From Sediminibacterium sp. (GTDB taxonomy: Bacteria > Bacteroidota > Bacteroidia > B-17B0 > Aurantibacillaceae), in NCBI GenBank assembly GCA_030054095.1, contig JASGCO010000014.1, positions 30,496 through 94,495 of the forward strand: a stretch of DNA of 64,000 bases, in the 5' to 3' direction. Position 1 is the stretch's first letter. Each line of letters begins with the position of its first letter. Both the position numbers and the translations under genes were made by a program. Shown piece after piece: positions 28,419-38,087 of the stretch. A model generated the notes under the pieces. The model had not been told where the DNA came from, searched no databases, and saw only the letters and a list, made by a program, of their open reading frames with translations.

Positions 28419-28816
28419 GTTGTTCCATCCCATTCACTTTAGTGTAAAACTATCGTTCAAAAATCGTTGGGCCGTTTTCCCTTCGCCTGTTATCCACGCT
28501 AAAACCGCGCTTTACGTTATAGCTTGCTAATCCTTTGTGGCTTTTGCTGCGGCTCCGGTAGCTTCCTATGGTCGCTTCCTCGCTCGCGCAAAATCACACA
28601 AAGGCTCGCGCAAGGCTGCCACTGCAATCGCTCGGCCATACGCCGCTTAAGATTCTTCATAAATAAAAGAAACACTAACGCTTAGTGAAGCAGGATCTTT
28701 AACAAAAAAGTATGCCCTGAAATAATCCGGCTTATGCCCATTACATACCGGGCAATACCACCACAACATATAAACAGACCTCTGAAATAAAGCCTAAATT
28801 TTTGTAATTTTAAAGC
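28419..28816. other. 398-bp gene-free region with repeats and hairpins
   Basis: No credible coding frame. The middle (about 28480-28650) is richer in G+C than its surroundings and holds an inverted repeat (separate entry), two copies of GCTCGCGCAA (near 28582 and 28604) and, further right, the perfect small hairpin CACTAA-CGC-TTAGTG (28673-28687). A weaker pairing GTATGCCC (28710-28717) with GGGCAATAC (28750-28758) lies about 60-100 bases before tyrS and could be part of its leader. No tRNA, T-box or known riboswitch pattern is recognisable. Confidence 0.55.
28532..28604. repeat. Imperfect inverted repeat with internal direct repeats
   Basis: CCTTTGTGGCTTTTGC (from 28532) is matched in inverse by GCAAAATCACACAAAGG (to 28604), about 40 bp apart, with CCTTTGTG/CACAAAGG being exact. 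The spacer is G+C-rich and pyrimidine-biased (for example CGCTTCCTCGCTCGCGC), and a second GCTCGCGCAA follows the right arm. It could be a dispersed intergenic repeat or a structured RNA. There is no transposase. Confidence 0.4.
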
Positions 28817-30091
28817 ATGAACTTTGTTGAAGAATTAAAGTGGAGAGGCATTTTGCACGACATTATGCCCGGAACCGAAGACCTTTTAAATAAAGAATCC
28901 GTAACGGGGTATATTGGTTTCGATCCTACCGCCGATAGTTTGCACGTGGGCAGTTTGGCTCAGATTATGACCCTCGTTCGCTTTCAGCAGGCGGGCCACA
29001 AACCCATTGCCCTTGTAGGCGGTGCTACCGGTATGGTGGGCGACCCCAGCGGTAAATCGGCCGAACGGAATTTGCTGGACGAAGCCTCCCTTCAAAAAAA
29101 CATTAACGGTATAAAAGCCCAGTTAGAAAAATTTCTGGATTTTAACAGCGAAACCAATAAAGCCGAACTCGTCAACAATCTTGATTGGATGAAAGACTAC
29201 TCTTTCCTGAATTTTATACGCGACATTGGCAAATTTTTAACCGTTAATTACATGATGGCGAAAGATAGCGTACAAAACCGTCTCGAAAGCGGGATGAGTT
29301 TTACGGAATTCAGCTATCAGTTATTACAGGGCTTCGATTTTTATCATTTATATCAGGCAAAAAACTGTAAACTGCAAATGGGCGGTAGCGACCAATGGGG
29401 CAATATTACCAGCGGCACAGAACTTATCCGCCGTAAATGTGGTGGCGAAGCATTTGCTTTAACCACACAACTCATCAAAAAATCAGACGGCACAAAGTTT
29501 GGAAAATCAGAAGGTGGCAACATCTGGTTAGATAAAACCAAAACCTCGCCGTACCGCTTTTACCAGTTTTGGTTAAACGCCTCTGATGATGACGCTAAAG
29601 CGTTCATCCGTATCTTTACACTACTGAATCAGACTGAAATTGAAGCCCTGGAGCAGCAGCACGCCGCGTCACCGCACGAACGCATCTTACAAAAAGCACT
29701 GGCAAAAGATGTTACTGTTCGTGTACACGGACAGGAAGAATACGACAACGCCATTAACACCAGCAGTTTTTTATTTAACGCCAGCCTCGAAGATCTGGCT
29801 GCGCTCAGAGAAGACGCGTTTCTGGATGTGTTTAACGGTGTACCCCGCTTTGAAGTTCCCAAAGAAATAGTAGAAGCCGGCATTGGCTTATTAGACTTAC
29901 TGGCTGAACAAACCAACATTTTACCCAGCAAAGGCGAAGCCCGAAAACTGGTTCAGGGTGGGGGATTAAGCGTTAACAGAGAAAAAATTAACGATCCTCA
30001 ACTAAAAATATCGTCCGGACATTTAATTAACAACAAGTATATTCTCATTAAAAAAGGGAGAAAAGACAACTTTCTGTTAATCGCTCAATAA
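28817..30091 (+). CDS. tyrS: Tyrosyl-tRNA synthetase
   Basis: 424 residues, typical of bacterial TyrRS. It activates tyrosine and charges tRNA-Tyr. Class I motifs: HVGS at His43-Ser46 ([11 protein letters not shown]) and KFGKS at Lys227-Ser231. The tyrosine pocket strand [11 protein letters not shown] and the [13 protein letters not shown] and GGSDQWGNI segments are in place. The C-terminal S4 RNA-binding domain (about 350-424) has [24 protein letters not shown]. rpoN follows 3 bp after the stop, so the two are cotranscribed. The upstream 398-bp region may contain a leader. Confidence 0.97.
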   Translation: MNFVEELKWRGILHDIMPGTEDLLNKESVTGYIGFDPTADSLHVGSLAQIMTLVRFQQAGHKPIALVGGATGMVGDPSGKSAERNLLDEASLQKNINGIKAQLEKFLDFNSETNKAELVNNLDWMKDYSFLNFIRDIGKFLTVNYMMAKDSVQNRLESGMSFTEFSYQLLQGFDFYHLYQAKNCKLQMGGSDQWGNITSGTELIRRKCGGEAFALTTQLIKKSDGTKFGKSEGGNIWLDKTKTSPYRFYQFWLNASDDDAKAFIRIFTLLNQTEIEALEQQHAASPHERILQKALAKDVTVRVHGQEEYDNAINTSSFLFNASLEDLAALREDAFLDVFNGVPRFEVPKEIVEAGIGLLDLLAEQTNILPSKGEARKLVQGGGLSVNREKINDPQLKISSGHLINNKYILIKKGRKDNFLLIAQ

Positions 30092-30094
30092 TAT

Positions 30095-31585
30095 ATGGCC
30101 CTCAAACAAATACAAAACCTTAAACTGCTTCAAAAGCTCAGCCCGCAACAAATTCAGTTGATGAAAATGTTGCAGATGCCCACTCTGGCACTTGAAGAAC
30201 GGATTAAGGAAGAACTGGAACTAAATCCCGCCCTGGAAGAAGACGATGGAAATGATGTGGACGAAGAATTGTATTCGAATGAGAACGAAACAGAAAGCGA
30301 AGATGCCGAATACGATGAAAGCGGAGAAATTAAGGAGAAAGAGATCGAAAAAATAGATGATGGCGTAGAAATGGAAGATTATATGGGCGATGAAGAAATG
30401 GACGCCTATAAATACGAAATTTCGAACAAAGGCAGTGATGATGAGCAACGCGAATTTGTAGTAGTGGAAGGACCAGGGTTTCACGATTTACTGGAACAAC
30501 AACTGGGACTAAGAGCCTTAAATGAACAGGAATATACCATTGGGGTTTATCTTATTGGTTGTATTGACGAAGACGGCTACATTCGCCGGGAACTGGATTT
30601 GATTGTAGATGATCTGGCGTTTAACTACAACATTACCACCACGCTCGATGAATTAACCGCGGTGTTACGCACTATTCAGGAATTTGATCCGGCAGGTGTA
30701 GGTGCCCGAACGCTTCAGGAATGCTTACTCATTCAACTCAACCGCAAAAAGGAAAAAACCAAAGAGGTGCTCGATGCCATAGAAGTGGTAAAACACCACA
30801 TGGAAGAGTTCAGCCGTAAGCACTACGATAAAATATTAAAACGCCTCGATCTGGATCAGGAAGAACTGAAAGATGTTATTGAAGAAATCCGGCATCTGAA
30901 CCCCCGTCCGGGAAACAGTGATACCAAAGAAAATAATCTTACCGAAATTGTTCCCGATTTTATTATTTCAGTAAATGATGGTAAGCCCGAATTAAGCATT
31001 AATTCACGTAACCTGCCCGATTTAAAAGTCAGTAAGGAGTACATTGAAATGCTGAAAGAGTATTCCAGACAAAAAACAAAAGACGGAAAAGAAGCCACTA
31101 CGTTTATTAAAAGTAAAATCGAAAACGCGGAATGGTTTATTGAAGCCCTGCAACAACGCCACCTGACCCTGATGGTATCTATGAACGCTATTTTGGAATA
31201 TCAGGAAGAGTACTTTGTCACCGGCGATGAGAGTAAGTTAAAACCCATGATTTTAAAAGACATTGCCGAAAAAGTGGGATTGGATGTTTCTACCATTAGT
31301 CGTGTCGCCAACAGCAAATACGCGCAAACGCCTTATGGTACCTTTTTACTGAAAACCTTTTTCAGCGAAACCATGACGAACGAAAGCGGCGAAGAAATCA
31401 GTAACCGCGAAATCAAAAAAATACTAAAAGATTGCATTGCCGCCGAAGACAAAAAACACCCTTTAACAGACGATGAACTGTGCGATTTACTGAAACAAAA
31501 AGGCTATCCCATCGCCCGCCGCACCGTTGCCAAATACCGCGAACAAATGGAAATTCCTGTAGCCAGACTAAGAAAAGAAGTATAG
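30095..31585 (+). CDS. rpoN: RNA polymerase sigma-54 factor
   Basis: 496 residues. Region I (1-50) has the Gln/Leu-rich LQKLSPQQIQLMKMLQMPTLALEERIKEELELNPALEE helix. Region II (about 50-125) is a long acidic linker. Region III (about 125-440) carries the core-binding and helix-turn-helix segments, including LKDIAEKVGLDVSTISRVANSKY. The RpoN box ARRTVAKYRE (residues 474-483) recognises the -24 element. It directs transcription that depends on ATP-driven activators. No such activator is in the window. The start is 3 bp behind tyrS. Confidence 0.96.
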   Translation: MALKQIQNLKLLQKLSPQQIQLMKMLQMPTLALEERIKEELELNPALEEDDGNDVDEELYSNENETESEDAEYDESGEIKEKEIEKIDDGVEMEDYMGDEEMDAYKYEISNKGSDDEQREFVVVEGPGFHDLLEQQLGLRALNEQEYTIGVYLIGCIDEDGYIRRELDLIVDDLAFNYNITTTLDELTAVLRTIQEFDPAGVGARTLQECLLIQLNRKKEKTKEVLDAIEVVKHHMEEFSRKHYDKILKRLDLDQEELKDVIEEIRHLNPRPGNSDTKENNLTEIVPDFIISVNDGKPELSINSRNLPDLKVSKEYIEMLKEYSRQKTKDGKEATTFIKSKIENAEWFIEALQQRHLTLMVSMNAILEYQEEYFVTGDESKLKPMILKDIAEKVGLDVSTISRVANSKYAQTPYGTFLLKTFFSETMTNESGEEISNREIKKILKDCIAAEDKKHPLTDDELCDLLKQKGYPIARRTVAKYREQMEIPVARLRKEV

Positions 31586-31588
31586 CAA

Positions 31589-32230
31589 TTACGCTTTACT
31601 CTTTCTCCCTTTAAAATACCCGATGATAATCGGTAATACAGACAAACCAATAATCCCGAAAATTACTTTTTCAAAATTGTTTTTTACTATCGGAATATTG
31701 CCAAAGAAATAACCTGCCAGGCTTAAAAGACTTACCCAAACAATGGCGCCTACCACGCAAAACGAAATATACCGGGTGTAATTCATTTTACCCAAACCCG
31801 CGGCAAAAGGGGCAAACGTACGCACAATAGGCACAAAACGCGCCATGATGATCGTTTTGCCACCATGCTTTTCATAAAACGCGTGCGTTTTATCCAAATA
31901 CTCGCGTTTAATCAGCTTTTTAAGAATGGGGATTTCAAATACCTTCTCGCCGAAAAAACGACCTACAAAATAATTAACGTTATCTCCCAGAAAAGCCGAT
32001 AGAATAAGCAACAGTATCAGCAATCCAATATTTAAAATACCAGTACTGGCGGTTAACATCCCCGCTGCAAACAACAGACTATCTCCCGGTAAAAAAGGTG
32101 TTGCTACCAATCCGGTTTCACAAAAAATAATGAGGCAAAGAATCAGATAAGTACCGGTTTGATACTGTTGCATCAGATCCGCCAGATGTTTATCCAAGTG
32201 TAAAAAGAAATCAATAAACTGACTTAACAT
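31589..32230 (-). CDS. DedA family membrane protein
   Basis: 213 residues with 4-6 hydrophobic segments. Family features: FLPGDSLLFAAGMLTA with the conserved Pro/Asp, NVNYFVGRFFGEKVF, the amphipathic stretch FYEKHGGKTIIMARFVPIVRTFAPFAAGLGKMNY with the conserved Arg residues, and a VGAIVWV segment. DedA proteins are inner-membrane transport proteins linked to lipid-carrier (undecaprenyl phosphate) or phospholipid translocation and membrane-potential maintenance. uppP, which makes undecaprenyl phosphate, is encoded 5 kb away, but the link is only thematic. The gene is convergent with rpoN (3-bp gap) and follows the phosphorylase gene by 18 bp. Confidence 0.92.
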   Translation of the reverse strand: MLSQFIDFFLHLDKHLADLMQQYQTGTYLILCLIIFCETGLVATPFLPGDSLLFAAGMLTASTGILNIGLLILLLILSAFLGDNVNYFVGRFFGEKVFEIPILKKLIKREYLDKTHAFYEKHGGKTIIMARFVPIVRTFAPFAAGLGKMNYTRYISFCVVGAIVWVSLLSLAGYFFGNIPIVKNNFEKVIFGIIGLSVLPIIIGYFKGRKSKA

Positions 32231-32248
32231 AGTGTGTTGTTTAAAAAA

Positions 32249-33067
32249 TTAAGAAATACGTTTAATTAACTCGCGAACGATCAAACTCATTTTTGGCTCC
32301 TGCTGTTTGGCAATATGCTGAACCTCTTCGTGGCTTACAGTCTCTACAATTCCTTCCACTCCCAAATCTGTAATAATACTGATACCAAATACATTCATTC
32401 CTCCATGCTTTGCCACTATCACCTCAGGAACGGTGCTCATGCCCACACAATCGGCTCCAATGCGCCAGAGATAGCGGTACTCTGCCGGTGTTTCAAAACA
32501 GGGTCCGGTTAATCCGGCATATACGCCTGTTTTTACTTCAATCGCATGTTCGCTGGCTATTTGTTGTGCTAATTGCACATACTCCTTTTTATACGCCTCA
32601 CTCATATCCGGAAAACGCGGGCCCAACTCGTTTACATTTTTTCCAATTAAGGGATTGGTAGGAAACAAATTAATATGATCGGTAATTATCATAATCTCCC
32701 CTACTTTAAACGCCGGGTTCATACCACCACTCGCGTTACTTACACATAGCGTATTAATTCCCAGTGCTTTCATGACACGAACCGGAAACGTAATTTGTTG
32801 CATCGTGTATCCTTCGTAAAAATGAAAGCGCCCCTGCATGGCCATCACCCGTTTACCTCCCAGCAAACCATAAATAAGTTTGCCACTATGTCCCTCCACT
32901 GTACTAACAGGGAAATTAGGGATCTCTTCGTATGGCAGACTATATTTTACGTCTATTTCTTTTACCAAGCCACCCAGACCCGTACCCAAAATAATCCCGA
33001 ACTCCGGGTTAAAATTCTGCGTTTTTTCAAGAATACTTTTGGTGGTAAATGCGATTTGTTCTAACAT
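32249..33067 (-). CDS. Purine nucleoside phosphorylase (trimeric, PNP family)
   Basis: 272 residues, consistent with the trimeric guanosine/inosine phosphorylases. It cleaves purine nucleosides with phosphate. Phosphate- and substrate-binding motifs: GIILGTGLGG, NFPVSTVEGHSGKLIYG, QGRFHFYEGY, the purine site GLTGPCFETPAEYRYLW with Glu, and GMSTVPEVIVAKHGGMNVFGIS. All motifs are intact. The start ATG is 41 bp inside the 3' end of lpxK. No later start would keep the first phosphate loop, so the overlap is real. Nothing else in the neighbourhood concerns purine salvage. Confidence 0.95.
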   Translation of the reverse strand: MLEQIAFTTKSILEKTQNFNPEFGIILGTGLGGLVKEIDVKYSLPYEEIPNFPVSTVEGHSGKLIYGLLGGKRVMAMQGRFHFYEGYTMQQITFPVRVMKALGINTLCVSNASGGMNPAFKVGEIMIITDHINLFPTNPLIGKNVNELGPRFPDMSEAYKKEYVQLAQQIASEHAIEVKTGVYAGLTGPCFETPAEYRYLWRIGADCVGMSTVPEVIVAKHGGMNVFGISIITDLGVEGIVETVSHEEVQHIAKQQEPKMSLIVRELIKRIS

Positions 33068-34109
33068 ATGTGGTAATTATGGAATTAAACTCTTCTTCCT
33101 TGTCTTTAAAGGTTACTTCAACAGGGAGGACAAAAATATTCATTCTTTTGGCAATTGGCCAAATATTTGCTCGCTTCAGACGCATAAAATCCTTTTCTGT
33201 AGTAACCAATAACGTCGGGGCGTCTTCAAAACCATCTCTGAATTTTTCTATATCCAGCAAATCTTTCTCCTCGTACTGGTAATGATCCGAAAATGGCAGA
33301 TGACGTACTTCCAGTGCATATTCCTTCAGGTAGGTTAACATAGGTGAAGCGTTGGCAATACCTGTGAATGCAATAACCCTGTACTTATATAATTCCTTTA
33401 CGGTGTCAATACTTTCCTCCGGATTAGTAACGGAATAAAGTTCTCCGTACCTGAGATAGCTAAAAAAAACGCGCTGGTGCGCCAGATTCTTAATATCTTT
33501 AAGAATGGTTCTCATTTCAACAGGCGTTAGTTTATCGGGCGTTTTACTTATTACAATAACATCTGCCCTTAAAAATCCCGACCTGAACTCCCGCAATGTA
33601 CCCACCGGCAGCATTTCATCCTGAACGTACAGGTTGTTGAAATCGGTAACCAGTATAGATAAACCACATTTAATGGCCCGGTGTTGAAATACATCATCCA
33701 GCAAAATAATTTTTGGGGCCGGTTCTGATTGCAGTAATTTTTTTACGCCATTTACCCTGTTGGCATCTACGGCTACTTTAACGTAAGTGTATTTGGTATG
33801 ATAAATAAGCGGTTCATCGCCTATCTCATCGGCCGTACTATTCTCAGAGGCCAGAACAAATCCGGAAGATTTACGCTTATACCCCCGGCTTAATGTTGCC
33901 AAACGTCCTTCTTCCTTTAATAATCGGATCAGGTATTCTACCATTGGGGTTTTACCCGCCCCACCAACGGCCAGATTTCCCACGCCAATCAAGTGCCTGT
34001 CAAAACGGGTTTCCTTAAACAAATGCCAGTCGTACAAGCGGTTACGTACGAGCGTGATGAAGCCGTACAACCAGGCAAATGGGTATAGCAATATTTTGAA
34101 GGGTTTCAA
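33027..34109 (-). CDS. lpxK: Tetraacyldisaccharide 4'-kinase
   Basis: 360 residues. LpxK phosphorylates the lipid A disaccharide at the 4' position on the inner face of the inner membrane. Seen: an N-terminal hydrophobic helix (LLYPFAWLYGFITLVRNRLYD), the P-loop GVGNLAVGGAGKTP (about 42-55), the LSRGYKRKSSGF and GDEPLIYHTKY segments, LLDDVFQHRAI, and the FSDHYQYEEKDL C-terminal motif. The presence of lpxK shows a Gram-negative lipid A envelope. Its 3' end overlaps the phosphorylase gene by 41 bp. Confidence 0.95.
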   Translation of the reverse strand: MKPFKILLYPFAWLYGFITLVRNRLYDWHLFKETRFDRHLIGVGNLAVGGAGKTPMVEYLIRLLKEEGRLATLSRGYKRKSSGFVLASENSTADEIGDEPLIYHTKYTYVKVAVDANRVNGVKKLLQSEPAPKIILLDDVFQHRAIKCGLSILVTDFNNLYVQDEMLPVGTLREFRSGFLRADVIVISKTPDKLTPVEMRTILKDIKNLAHQRVFFSYLRYGELYSVTNPEESIDTVKELYKYRVIAFTGIANASPMLTYLKEYALEVRHLPFSDHYQYEEKDLLDIEKFRDGFEDAPTLLVTTEKDFMRLKRANIWPIAKRMNIFVLPVEVTFKDKEEEFNSIITTYVRTNRIYHQKYS

Positions 34110-34197
34110 CAGTGATAAAAGTGCTTATTTTTTTTTACTTTATCAACTATTAATTCATTTCCGCCAGAGGATATGGAGGCTACTACCTCCTGATGCA

Positions 34198-35790
34198 CTA
34201 ACGCTGTTGTTTTACTATCAGACGTACATTTTTACTTTTTATGTCTCCATAAATAACCAGATGATATACACCGTCTTTTAATTCGAGGGATTGTGCATTA
34301 AGTTGCAGACGATGAGACCCGGCATCGTACCGTTGCTTTTCAGTTATTGTATGAATCAGTTTTCCGGAATTATCTATTAACTGAATGGTAAGATCTGTTT
34401 GCTTAAGCAGTGAAAATTCAATCGTGGTTTCCTCACTAAACGGATTAGGCTTTGCGGCCAGAATGCTAAGGTTATCTATGCGCTCTTCTTCATTTTTAAG
34501 AATAACCGGATTCACCAACGAGGTATAAACGCTGAGGGCGCCGGAAGAGGTCATTTGCATCCAGATGGGCCGGATCACATTGTTGTGCGCTGACACGCCA
34601 ATATAATCACCAAAGAAAAAGTTAGCATTAGGGCTGAATACATTGGCATTAATCTGATAATTTGTAAACGTACTGCCTCCATCTTTGGAAACCGCTAAAT
34701 ACACATCCGTATTATCGCCGCTGCTGTAATTACGACGATCGTAGAAAACAACATACAGATAGCCGGTGACCTGATCAATGGTCATAGCCGACATAAACTG
34801 TTGTTTACCCGGCGCATCATTATTTACGCGTATGGGCGCACTCCATGTGTTCCCTCCGTCCGTTGATTTTACCAGCCATATATCTGTGTCTGTTGCACCA
34901 TTGCGCTGATCGCTCCAGTTAACATAAATAGATCCGTGGTAAGGGCCATTGCTAAGATCGCAAAAGGTAAAAGGCAATCCATTACAACGCATCAGACCGC
35001 TGATGTTATAATCCCATCCGCCAGGAGTTGTTGTAATAAGTTGCTCTGCGGGTAACCAGGTATTACCGCCATTGGTAGATTTTTGAAACATTAAACCCTG
35101 CGCCGATGCCCACGACACATACACCTCGCCGGCAGGACCAATAGCCGGAACAGCCCCCTCAACCGTCCCGTCACTATCTATACAATCACCTGCTTGTTTA
35201 GATATACGCTGCGGAGCGGTCCAGGTATTTCCGCCATTAGAAGACCTGGAATACAAAATTACGGAACTGTCCGTTGAAGAGGCGCTTCCATAATTGTCAA
35301 ACTGGGTCCAGGTAATATGCATTTCATTGTTTACAGGGTTTACTACCGCCCATTGTTTATCCTGAACCTTTGATCCGTTCTTTCCCACGCCCACACAGGT
35401 GGTGTAAGTCTGACCGGCATTTCCCGAACGCTGAATCACTATACGGTCCACCCAGGTTCCCCCTGGTGTAATGTTTGGATTAGGGTTAGATAAGTGCATA
35501 TAATAACACACATTACTGGTATCCCATATCAGAACCGGATCGCCATAAACCCCATAAGCATTACAGGCCAACGTTGATACGTTCCACGTAACTCCTCCGT
35601 TAGTACTCCGGTACATATTGTTAAGGTTTGCCCCTGCCACTATCTCGTTTGTATTCTTCGGATTAATGGCAATACTCACCTCTTCCGGGCTATTGCTCGT
35701 ACTAATCAATACATTCTGGAACTGTCCAAAAAACAGGTGATGACATAATACCATCCCCAATCCTAAAAATTGTCTCTTTGTTAATTTCAT
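34198..35790 (-). CDS. Sialidase-like (BNR/Asp-box) secreted protein with T9SS sorting domain
   Basis: 530 residues. The signal peptide covers about 1-22. The body is a beta-propeller-like region with recurrent Asp-box motifs of the form S-x-(D/N)-x-G-x-T-W/F near residues 62, 122, 183, 240, 309 and 366 (for example STNGGVTW, SSNGGNTW, STDGGNTW). Asp boxes are structural and occur in sialidases and many non-enzymatic propellers, and I see no clear arginine triad or catalytic residues. The last 80 residues are a Por/T9SS domain beginning at AKPNPFSEETTIEF, so the protein is exported and cell-surface anchored. Function unknown; glycan binding or hydrolysis is possible. Confidence 0.87.
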   Translation of the reverse strand: MKLTKRQFLGLGMVLCHHLFFGQFQNVLISTSNSPEEVSIAINPKNTNEIVAGANLNNMYRSTNGGVTWNVSTLACNAYGVYGDPVLIWDTSNVCYYMHLSNPNPNITPGGTWVDRIVIQRSGNAGQTYTTCVGVGKNGSKVQDKQWAVVNPVNNEMHITWTQFDNYGSASSTDSSVILYSRSSNGGNTWTAPQRISKQAGDCIDSDGTVEGAVPAIGPAGEVYVSWASAQGLMFQKSTNGGNTWLPAEQLITTTPGGWDYNISGLMRCNGLPFTFCDLSNGPYHGSIYVNWSDQRNGATDTDIWLVKSTDGGNTWSAPIRVNNDAPGKQQFMSAMTIDQVTGYLYVVFYDRRNYSSGDNTDVYLAVSKDGGSTFTNYQINANVFSPNANFFFGDYIGVSAHNNVIRPIWMQMTSSGALSVYTSLVNPVILKNEEERIDNLSILAAKPNPFSEETTIEFSLLKQTDLTIQLIDNSGKLIHTITEKQRYDAGSHRLQLNAQSLELKDGVYHLVIYGDIKSKNVRLIVKQQR

Positions 35791-35891
35791 ACTTAATTTT
35801 TTAATGCAGCGCTTCTGGGGAGGGAATACGTTACTATATAAAGCACTTTAAACTTTGCTCCAAATTAGGAAAGATTAAGGGAAGTTCAAAA

Positions 35892-36608
35892 TCAGGCCAT
35901 CTGTTTGTTTAAATACTCCTGAAAGTCTAACGGGCTTAGTGCTTGCTCTACTGAAAACCCACCAATCCGGGTTCGTCTCAGTGCTGTTAAATGCGCGCCG
36001 CTGCTTAACGCCAGTCCAAAGTCGCGGGCTATGCTACGAATATAAGTGCCCTTGCTGCAAACAATACGGAACGAGACATACGGCATTGTTATTTCTGTTA
36101 GCTCAAATTCATGAATTATAATTGGCCGGGGCTTCAGCTCTACTTCCTTTCCGGCTCTTGCCAAATTATAGGCCCGTTTTCCATCCACCATTACCGCGCT
36201 AAAAAGCGGTGGCACCTGCATTTGTTCGCCTATAAAGGTTTTAACCGTTTCTTCCAGCAGTTCAGGAGTAATATGTTCAACCGGAAACGTTTGATCAATT
36301 GGCTTTTCGAGATCGAAACAGGGGGTAGTGGCGCCAATACAAAACGTGCCGGTGTACTCTTTATCCAGCCCCATATAGCTATTAATTTCCTTGGTTTTTT
36401 TTCCGGTACAGACAATTAACAATCCCGTTGCCAGCGGGTCTAACGTCCCTGCATGCCCTACTTTAGGCTTTACTTTTTGTCCATCGGGTAAAATCAGCGA
36501 TGGATGCTGTTTAATACTGTACTTTACTTTATTTACCGCCTGAAAACTACTCCAGGTAAGGGGTTTGTCTATTAGCAGGATTTCGCCCTGATGAAAATTA
36601 TAACTCAT
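35892..36608 (-). CDS. truB: tRNA pseudouridine(55) synthase
   Basis: 238 residues. TruB isomerises U55 in the T arm of tRNA. The catalytic aspartate is Asp57 in GHAGTLDPLATGLL. The N-terminal IDKPLTWSSFQAVNKVK and the substrate-binding segments KEYTGTFCIGATTPCFDLE, QVPPLFSAVMVDGKRAYNLAR and CSKGTYIRSIARDFG are present. It lacks a long C-terminal PUA domain, as in the short bacterial type. Its start codon shares one base with the uppP stop, giving a translationally linked uppP-truB pair preceded by a small membrane protein, an order I recall from other Bacteroidota. Confidence 0.96.
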   Translation of the reverse strand: MSYNFHQGEILLIDKPLTWSSFQAVNKVKYSIKQHPSLILPDGQKVKPKVGHAGTLDPLATGLLIVCTGKKTKEINSYMGLDKEYTGTFCIGATTPCFDLEKPIDQTFPVEHITPELLEETVKTFIGEQMQVPPLFSAVMVDGKRAYNLARAGKEVELKPRPIIIHEFELTEITMPYVSFRIVCSKGTYIRSIARDFGLALSSGAHLTALRRTRIGGFSVEQALSPLDFQEYLNKQMA

Positions 36609-37402
36609 TACAACACCGCCAGTTTATAGCCTCCCAAAAACAACAAAATCAAGATTCCGCCTACCACAATCCGGTATATTCCCCAAATCCGGAATCCGTA
36701 CTTATTCAACAATCCGATAAAGGTTTTAATGGCCACCATGGCTACCACAAACGCCACAACATTTCCAACAGCCAGTAGTTTTAGTTCGTCACCGTTCAAA
36801 CTTATTCCTTCCTTACTAAAATCGTACAGTTTTTTGGCAGTAGCGGCAAACATGGTAGGAACTGCCAGAAAGAACGAAAATTCCGCTGCTAACTGGCGGG
36901 ATAAACCATTTGCCATACCGCCAATTATAGTGGCCCCACTACGGCTAACCCCAGGAAAAAGCGCCAGACATTGAAATACCCCTATTTTAAACGCATTTAC
37001 AACATCCAGATCCGTTTCTTCTGTTATCCGCGGGCGCTTAAACCATTTGTCCACAAATAAAAGAATAATGCCCCCAACCACCAATGCAATGGCCACACCC
37101 ATTAGGTTCTCGAGCGCAGCGTCTATCCAATCGCCAAGCAAAACACCAGCAATAGCGGCTGGGATAAACGCTACAAAGAGTTTTATGTAAAATTTAAAAC
37201 TTTTAAAAAACCGATTAAAATACAGAACTACTACACTTAAAATAGCTCCCAATTGAATAGCTACTGTAAACAACTTCACAAAAGGTGTAGGCTCAAGACC
37301 CAGTATAGCCGAGGCAATCATCATGTGTCCCGTTGAAGAAATGGGCAGAAACTCACTGAGTCCCTCCACTATGGCAATTATCACCGCATCCAGATACGTC
37401 AT
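36608..37402 (-). CDS. uppP: Undecaprenyl-diphosphatase
   Basis: 264 residues, a polytopic membrane protein that recycles undecaprenyl pyrophosphate to the phosphate carrier for peptidoglycan and surface polymers. Motifs: [19 protein letters not shown] (glutamates and serine/histidine of the active site) and [13 protein letters not shown]. The carrier it makes supplies both the rod-shape wall operon and the polysaccharide locus in this window. The ATG is 1 bp after the stop of the upstream small protein gene, and the end overlaps truB. Confidence 0.96.
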   Translation of the reverse strand: MTYLDAVIIAIVEGLSEFLPISSTGHMMIASAILGLEPTPFVKLFTVAIQLGAILSVVVLYFNRFFKSFKFYIKLFVAFIPAAIAGVLLGDWIDAALENLMGVAIALVVGGIILLFVDKWFKRPRITEETDLDVVNAFKIGVFQCLALFPGVSRSGATIIGGMANGLSRQLAAEFSFFLAVPTMFAATAKKLYDFSKEGISLNGDELKLLAVGNVVAFVVAMVAIKTFIGLLNKYGFRIWGIYRIVVGGILILLFLGGYKLAVL

Positions 37403-37403
37403 T

Positions 37404-37820
37404 TTACTTTACCTCCTTAACTTCCTGAATAAAATAATCTGTTTCTCCCTGCCAGAAGAAATTCTTCATGACCTGTTTGTAATCCACTACCACCTTTTTC
37501 CCTTGAAGGTCTTCCAGTTTTTTAAATACGCTTTCTTCACTTACCGAAAATTTGAACATCGCGTTTGGCATAATAGTTCCGTCGCCCTGACTAATACCCC
37601 CGGAATTTAACTCTCCTTCATACGTTTTAAAAATATATCCTTTACGACTTACCTTTATCAGTACACCGCTACGCTTTCCTTCACTATAAGTTAAACCGCA
37701 GATAAAATAATAAATCAGCCAGATAACACTAAATATTCCCAGCGCCCAAAGCATATACTTTTTCCAGCGTGGTTTTTGATCCGGAATGCCGGTTCCTGTT
37801 TTTGTTGCAGATGTTTCCAT
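37404..37820 (-). CDS. Small membrane-anchored protein of the uppP-truB operon
   Basis: 138 residues from the ATG at 37820. An upstream ATG (37922) would add 34 residues of unlikely composition. A cytoplasmic N-terminus (1-20) is followed by one membrane segment (about 20-45, [23 protein letters not shown]). The rest is periplasmic, with [27 protein letters not shown] leading to a beta-rich domain and a C-terminal [24 protein letters not shown] recognise this as a protein recurrent beside uppP/truB in Bacteroidota, but it has no assigned function that I can name. The stop is 1 bp before uppP, so it is cotranscribed. Confidence 0.8.
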   Translation of the reverse strand: METSATKTGTGIPDQKPRWKKYMLWALGIFSVIWLIYYFICGLTYSEGKRSGVLIKVSRKGYIFKTYEGELNSGGISQGDGTIMPNAMFKFSVSEESVFKKLEDLQGKKVVVDYKQVMKNFFWQGETDYFIQEVKEVK

Positions 37821-38058
37821 ACAATTGAATGTAAAAATAAGGAAAAGAATAGCGTTTACAGGTGTGCCCCTCTTTAAAATATTACATACCGCGCTATTAT
37901 TACCATCTTTTGATACCAACAAGGCATTTTTAGAGTCATACGGTGTCTGTCATTTCAAAACATCCTTTTGAAAAAGAAGTACAAAACAAATCGGGCAAAA
38001 TTTATATCTGTCTATTGATTATAACTTCTTTTTAGAAAAGCACTGTTGAATATTTCCT

Positions 38059-38066
38059 TACATTTG
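38059..38066 (+). promoter_or_regulatory. Candidate -7 element (TACATTTG)
   Basis: TACATTTG matches TAnnTTTG and lies 21 bp before the ATG at 38088. No properly spaced TTTG is seen upstream. Confidence 0.35.
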
Positions 38067-38087
38067 ATGTCAGCGTCATTTTACCTT

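Noticed and set aside
28700..28816. Possible T-box leader before tyrS
   Set aside because: No T-box core (specifier loop, conserved antiterminator bulge) can be read, and T-boxes are not expected in this phylum.
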